A stretch of 64,000 nucleotides of DNA. Source: Pelomonas saccharophila_A. Its GTDB lineage: Bacteria; Pseudomonadota; Gammaproteobacteria; Burkholderiales; Burkholderiaceae_C. The stretch is from the NCBI RefSeq assembly GCF_031458095.1, contig NZ_JAVDXU010000001.1, positions 1,860,001 to 1,924,000 on the forward strand, given 5' to 3'. The position numbers were made by a program, and so were the translations under genes. Position 1 is the stretch's first letter. Each line of letters opens with the position of its first letter. The notes beneath the pieces are model-generated. The model worked only from the letters and a program-made list of their open reading frames with translations, searched no databases and was not told the DNA's origin. This document shows, in pieces, positions 61,507 to 64,000 of the stretch.

Positions 61507-63903
61507 TTAGTTGCGGACGGGCTTGCCGGTTTGCAGCATCCCCATGATGCGCTCTTGCGTCTTGGGGTTGTCCAGCAGCGAGCAGAAGTGCTTGCGCTCC
61601 AGGGCCATCAGGTACTCCTCGGTGACCAGGGAACCCGCCTCGACCTCGCCACCGCAGACCACGTCGGCAATCGCCGCGGCCAGGTGGTAGTCGTGGGCGC
61701 TGACGAAGCCGCCGTCGCGCATATTGGCGACCTGGCCCTTGATCGTCGCGATGCCGCTGCGGCCGGCGACCGGGAACATGAGCTTGTGCGGTGGGCGGTA
61801 GCCGGCCTCGCTCATGCCCTTCACCGTGGCCGTGGCCACGTGCAGCAGTTCGTCCTTGTGCGGGACGATGATGTCGCTGTCGAGCAGGAAGCCGTTCTTG
61901 CGGGCCTCATGAGCCGAGGTCGCGACCTTGGCGGTAGCCGCGGTCAGGAAGCCGTCCTTCAGGAAGCTCAGGATGTCGGCACCGGCATTGCCGGCGGCGG
62001 CCATCTCGGCGGCGCGGCGGGCGATATAGGTCAGGCCGCCACCGCCGGGGATCAGACCCACGCCGACTTCGACCAGGCCCACATAGCTCTCGACATGGGC
62101 GACGCGGCGGGCGCAATGCACGGCCAGCTCGGCGCCACCGCCCAGGGCCAGGCCGCGCATCGCGGCGACCACCGGCACATTGGCGTAGCGCAGGCGCAGC
62201 ATCATGTCCTGCAGCTTCTTCTCTTCCGGCGCGATGCCCTTGCTGCCCATCTTCATGAAGACGGGCATCAGGCTCTCGAGGTTGGCACCGGCGGAGAACA
62301 CATCGTCCGGCGACCAGATCACCAGGCCCTTGTAGTCGGCTTCAGCGATCTCGACCGCCTTCAGCAGGCCCTCGGTGACGGCCGGGCTGATCAGGTGCAG
62401 CTTGGCGGTGATGGAAGCGATGACGACTTCGCCGTCCAGCGTCCAGACGCGCACTTCCTCGTTCTTGAACAGCTCGGTGCCGCTCTTCAGCGGGTCAGCG
62501 GCGCCGGTGCCCAGCAGGCTTTCCGGGAAGGCCTGGCGGGCGTAGACCGGCAGCTCGCTGCGCGGCTTGAACTTGCCTTCAGCGGCGCTCCAGGAACCTT
62601 GCGGCGTGTGCACGCCACCGGCTTCAGCGACCGGGCCTTCGGTGACCCAAGCCGGCAGCGGCGCGCTGGACAGGGTCTTGCCGTCGGCGATGTCGGCCGA
62701 GATCCACTCGGCGACCTGCTTCCAGCCGGCGGCTTGCCACAGCTCGAACGGGCCCTGTTGCGTACCGAAGCCCCAGCGCATTGCGAAGTCGATCTCGCGG
62801 GCGGTGTCGGCCACGGTGTTCAGGTGAACGGCGGCGTAATGGAAGCTGTCACGCAGGATGGCCCACAGGAACTGGGCTTGCGGGTTGGTCGATTCGCGCA
62901 GCAGCTTGAGGCGGTCGGCCGGTTGCTTCTTCAGCATGCGAGCGACGATCTCATCGGCCTTCTTGCCGCCGGCGACGTATTCACCGGTGGCGAAGTCCAG
63001 GCGCTGGATGTCCTTGCCGACCTTCTTGTAGAAACCGGCACCGCTCTTCTGGCCCAGGGCGCCCTTCTGGATCAGGCCCGCCAGCACGGCCGGCGTGGCG
63101 TAGGTGCTGTAGAAGGGGTCGTCCTTCAGGTTGTCCTGCATGGTCTTGACGACGTGGGCCATGGTGTCCAGGCCGACGACGTCCGCGGTGCGGAAGGTGC
63201 CCGACGAGGCGCGGCCCAGCTTCTTGCCGGTCAGGTCGTCGACGACGTCCACCGTCAGACCAAACTTCTCGGCCTCGATCATCGTGGCCATCATGCCGGC
63301 GATGCCGACGCGGTTGGCGACGAAGTTGGGCGTGTCATGGGCGCGCACGACGCTCTTGCCCAGCGACGTGGTGACGAAGGCTTCGAGCTGGTCGAGGATT
63401 TCGGGGCGCGTGGTCGGCGTGTTGATCAGCTCGACCAGGGCCATGTAGCGCGGCGGGTTGAAGAAGTGGATGCCGCAGAAGCGCGGCTTGATTTCTTCGG
63501 GCAGCACTTCGGAGAGCTTGGTGATGCTCAGGCCCGAGGTGTTGGAAGCGACCAGGGCGTGCGGGGCAACGAAGGGCGCGATCTTGGTGTACAGGTCGAG
63601 CTTCCAGTCCATGCGCTCGGCGATGGCCTCGATGATGAGGTCACAGCCGCGCAGCACTTCCAGGTGCTCCTCGTAGTTGGCCTGCTGGATCAGCGCGGCT
63701 TCGGCCGAGTCACCCAGCGGCGCGGGCTTGAGCTTCTTCAGGCCGTCGACGGCCTTGGTGACGATGCCGTTCTTGGCACCTTCCTTGGCGGGCAGGTCGA
63801 ACAGCACGACCGGCACCTTGCAGTTGACGAGGTGGGCGGCGATCTGCGCGCCCATCACGCCGGCGCCGAGCACGGCGACCTTGCGGACTTGGAATCGACT
63901 CAT
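61507..63903 (-). CDS. Fused 3-hydroxyacyl-CoA dehydrogenase / enoyl-CoA hydratase
   Basis: The 798-residue enzyme has the dehydrogenase first (NAD motif GAGVMG at 13-18, GIHFFNPPRYMALVELI, ANRVGIAGM) and the hydratase in the C-terminal part (VIWSPDDVFSAGANLESL, AMRGLALGGGAELAVHCARR, VGLIPGGGG), the reverse of E. coli FadB and as in FadN-type proteins. It performs steps 2 and 3 of beta-oxidation. The start ATG 63903 has GGAG six bases upstream; ATG 63915 is an alternative. It is the first gene of the operon. Confidence 0.93.
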   Translation of the reverse strand: MSRFQVRKVAVLGAGVMGAQIAAHLVNCKVPVVLFDLPAKEGAKNGIVTKAVDGLKKLKPAPLGDSAEAALIQQANYEEHLEVLRGCDLIIEAIAERMDWKLDLYTKIAPFVAPHALVASNTSGLSITKLSEVLPEEIKPRFCGIHFFNPPRYMALVELINTPTTRPEILDQLEAFVTTSLGKSVVRAHDTPNFVANRVGIAGMMATMIEAEKFGLTVDVVDDLTGKKLGRASSGTFRTADVVGLDTMAHVVKTMQDNLKDDPFYSTYATPAVLAGLIQKGALGQKSGAGFYKKVGKDIQRLDFATGEYVAGGKKADEIVARMLKKQPADRLKLLRESTNPQAQFLWAILRDSFHYAAVHLNTVADTAREIDFAMRWGFGTQQGPFELWQAAGWKQVAEWISADIADGKTLSSAPLPAWVTEGPVAEAGGVHTPQGSWSAAEGKFKPRSELPVYARQAFPESLLGTGAADPLKSGTELFKNEEVRVWTLDGEVVIASITAKLHLISPAVTEGLLKAVEIAEADYKGLVIWSPDDVFSAGANLESLMPVFMKMGSKGIAPEEKKLQDMMLRLRYANVPVVAAMRGLALGGGAELAVHCARRVAHVESYVGLVEVGVGLIPGGGGLTYIARRAAEMAAAGNAGADILSFLKDGFLTAATAKVATSAHEARKNGFLLDSDIIVPHKDELLHVATATVKGMSEAGYRPPHKLMFPVAGRSGIATIKGQVANMRDGGFVSAHDYHLAAAIADVVCGGEVEAGSLVTEEYLMALERKHFCSLLDNPKTQERIMGMLQTGKPVRN

Positions 63904-63950
63904 TTCATTCTCCATGTTTGCCAGTTGTTCATTGCCCTTCGGGCCGAGCG

Positions 63951-63974
63951 CCGGGCCGCCCCAAGCCGGCCCGG
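63951..63974. repeat. GC-rich hairpin upstream of the beta-oxidation operon
   Basis: CCGGGCCG-CCCCAAGC-CGGCCCGG is a perfect 8-bp inverted repeat, about 50 bases before the start of the fused dehydrogenase gene. It resembles the hairpin parts of the element upstream of glmU. It may be a dispersed repeat or a leader structure. Confidence 0.4.
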
Positions 63975-64000
63975 TTGGCGATGTGCTTGCGGTCATTCCG

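Noticed and set aside
1..64000. CRISPR array, tRNA, rRNA or prophage
   Set aside because: I saw no regularly spaced repeats, no cloverleaf-type sequences and no phage structural cluster; the tail-collar gene stands alone and has a signal peptide.

Overview
The window is high-GC bacterial chromosome with almost no non-coding space. It most likely comes from a betaproteobacterium of the order Burkholderiales, in or near the Roseateles/Pelomonas/Rubrivivax group (Sphaerotilaceae). I infer this from the tyrS - M23 peptidase - anmK - erpA - rpsI - rplM neighbourhood, the imuA-imuB-dnaE2 mutasome cassette, msrPQ, dihydroneopterin aldolase next to ttcA, and PEP-CTERM-tailed secreted proteins. I see no rRNA, tRNA, CRISPR array, prophage or integrase. 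The only mobile-element relative is one REP-associated (Y1) transposase.

Layout. (1) 1-3753, minus strand: four translationally chained genes, DUF4331 protein, small lipoprotein, TPR protein and a HupE/UreJ-like membrane protein cut by the window edge. (2) 3892-7800: a large secreted tricorn-type S41 protease, then a lone ExbD/TolR-like protein. (3) 7852-14578: housekeeping block (tyrS; M23 peptidase and anmK; an MdtD-like efflux pump; erpA; rpsI-rplM) with clear intrinsic terminators. (4) 14789-18491: GNAT enzyme, DUF2726 protein, SrkA kinase, YCII and VOC proteins. (5) 18552-24101: LexA box plus imuA-imuB-dnaE2, an SOS mutagenesis operon. (6) 24102-25650: a small islet of different base composition carrying a TPR protein. 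(7) 25651-33045: AlkB-type hydroxylase, msrPQ, a flavoprotein-FolB fusion, ttcA, a DUF4136 lipoprotein, a structured intergenic repeat and glmU. (8) 33168-44602: mixed genes including a BON-domain protein, PhyH oxygenase, EamA transporter with a divergent Lrp-type regulator, pyrF, truncated haemoglobin and a class A penicillin-binding protein. (9) 45321-48512: a four-gene signalling operon holding a secreted protein, a LytS-type histidine kinase, a second kinase-like protein that has lost its catalytic residues, and a LytTR response regulator. (10) 48499-53844: amidohydrolase coupled to the Y1 transposase, small proteins, an ABC exporter and a YciA-type thioesterase. (11) 53866-58326: rhamnogalacturonan lyase, SGNH hydrolase, a PEP-CTERM protein and a secreted tail-collar protein. 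(12) 58347-63903, minus strand: a beta-oxidation operon (fused hydroxyacyl-CoA dehydrogenase/hydratase, DUF4442, thiolase, DUF1569 lipoprotein, enoyl-CoA hydratase).

The loci most worth a second look are the DUF4331/HupE gene chain, the operon with an active and a degenerate histidine kinase, the oxidoreductase-FolB fusion, and the transposase stop/start-coupled to an amidohydrolase. All assignments come from reading the translated sequence. No database search was run, and family names rest on recognised motifs and remembered family members.
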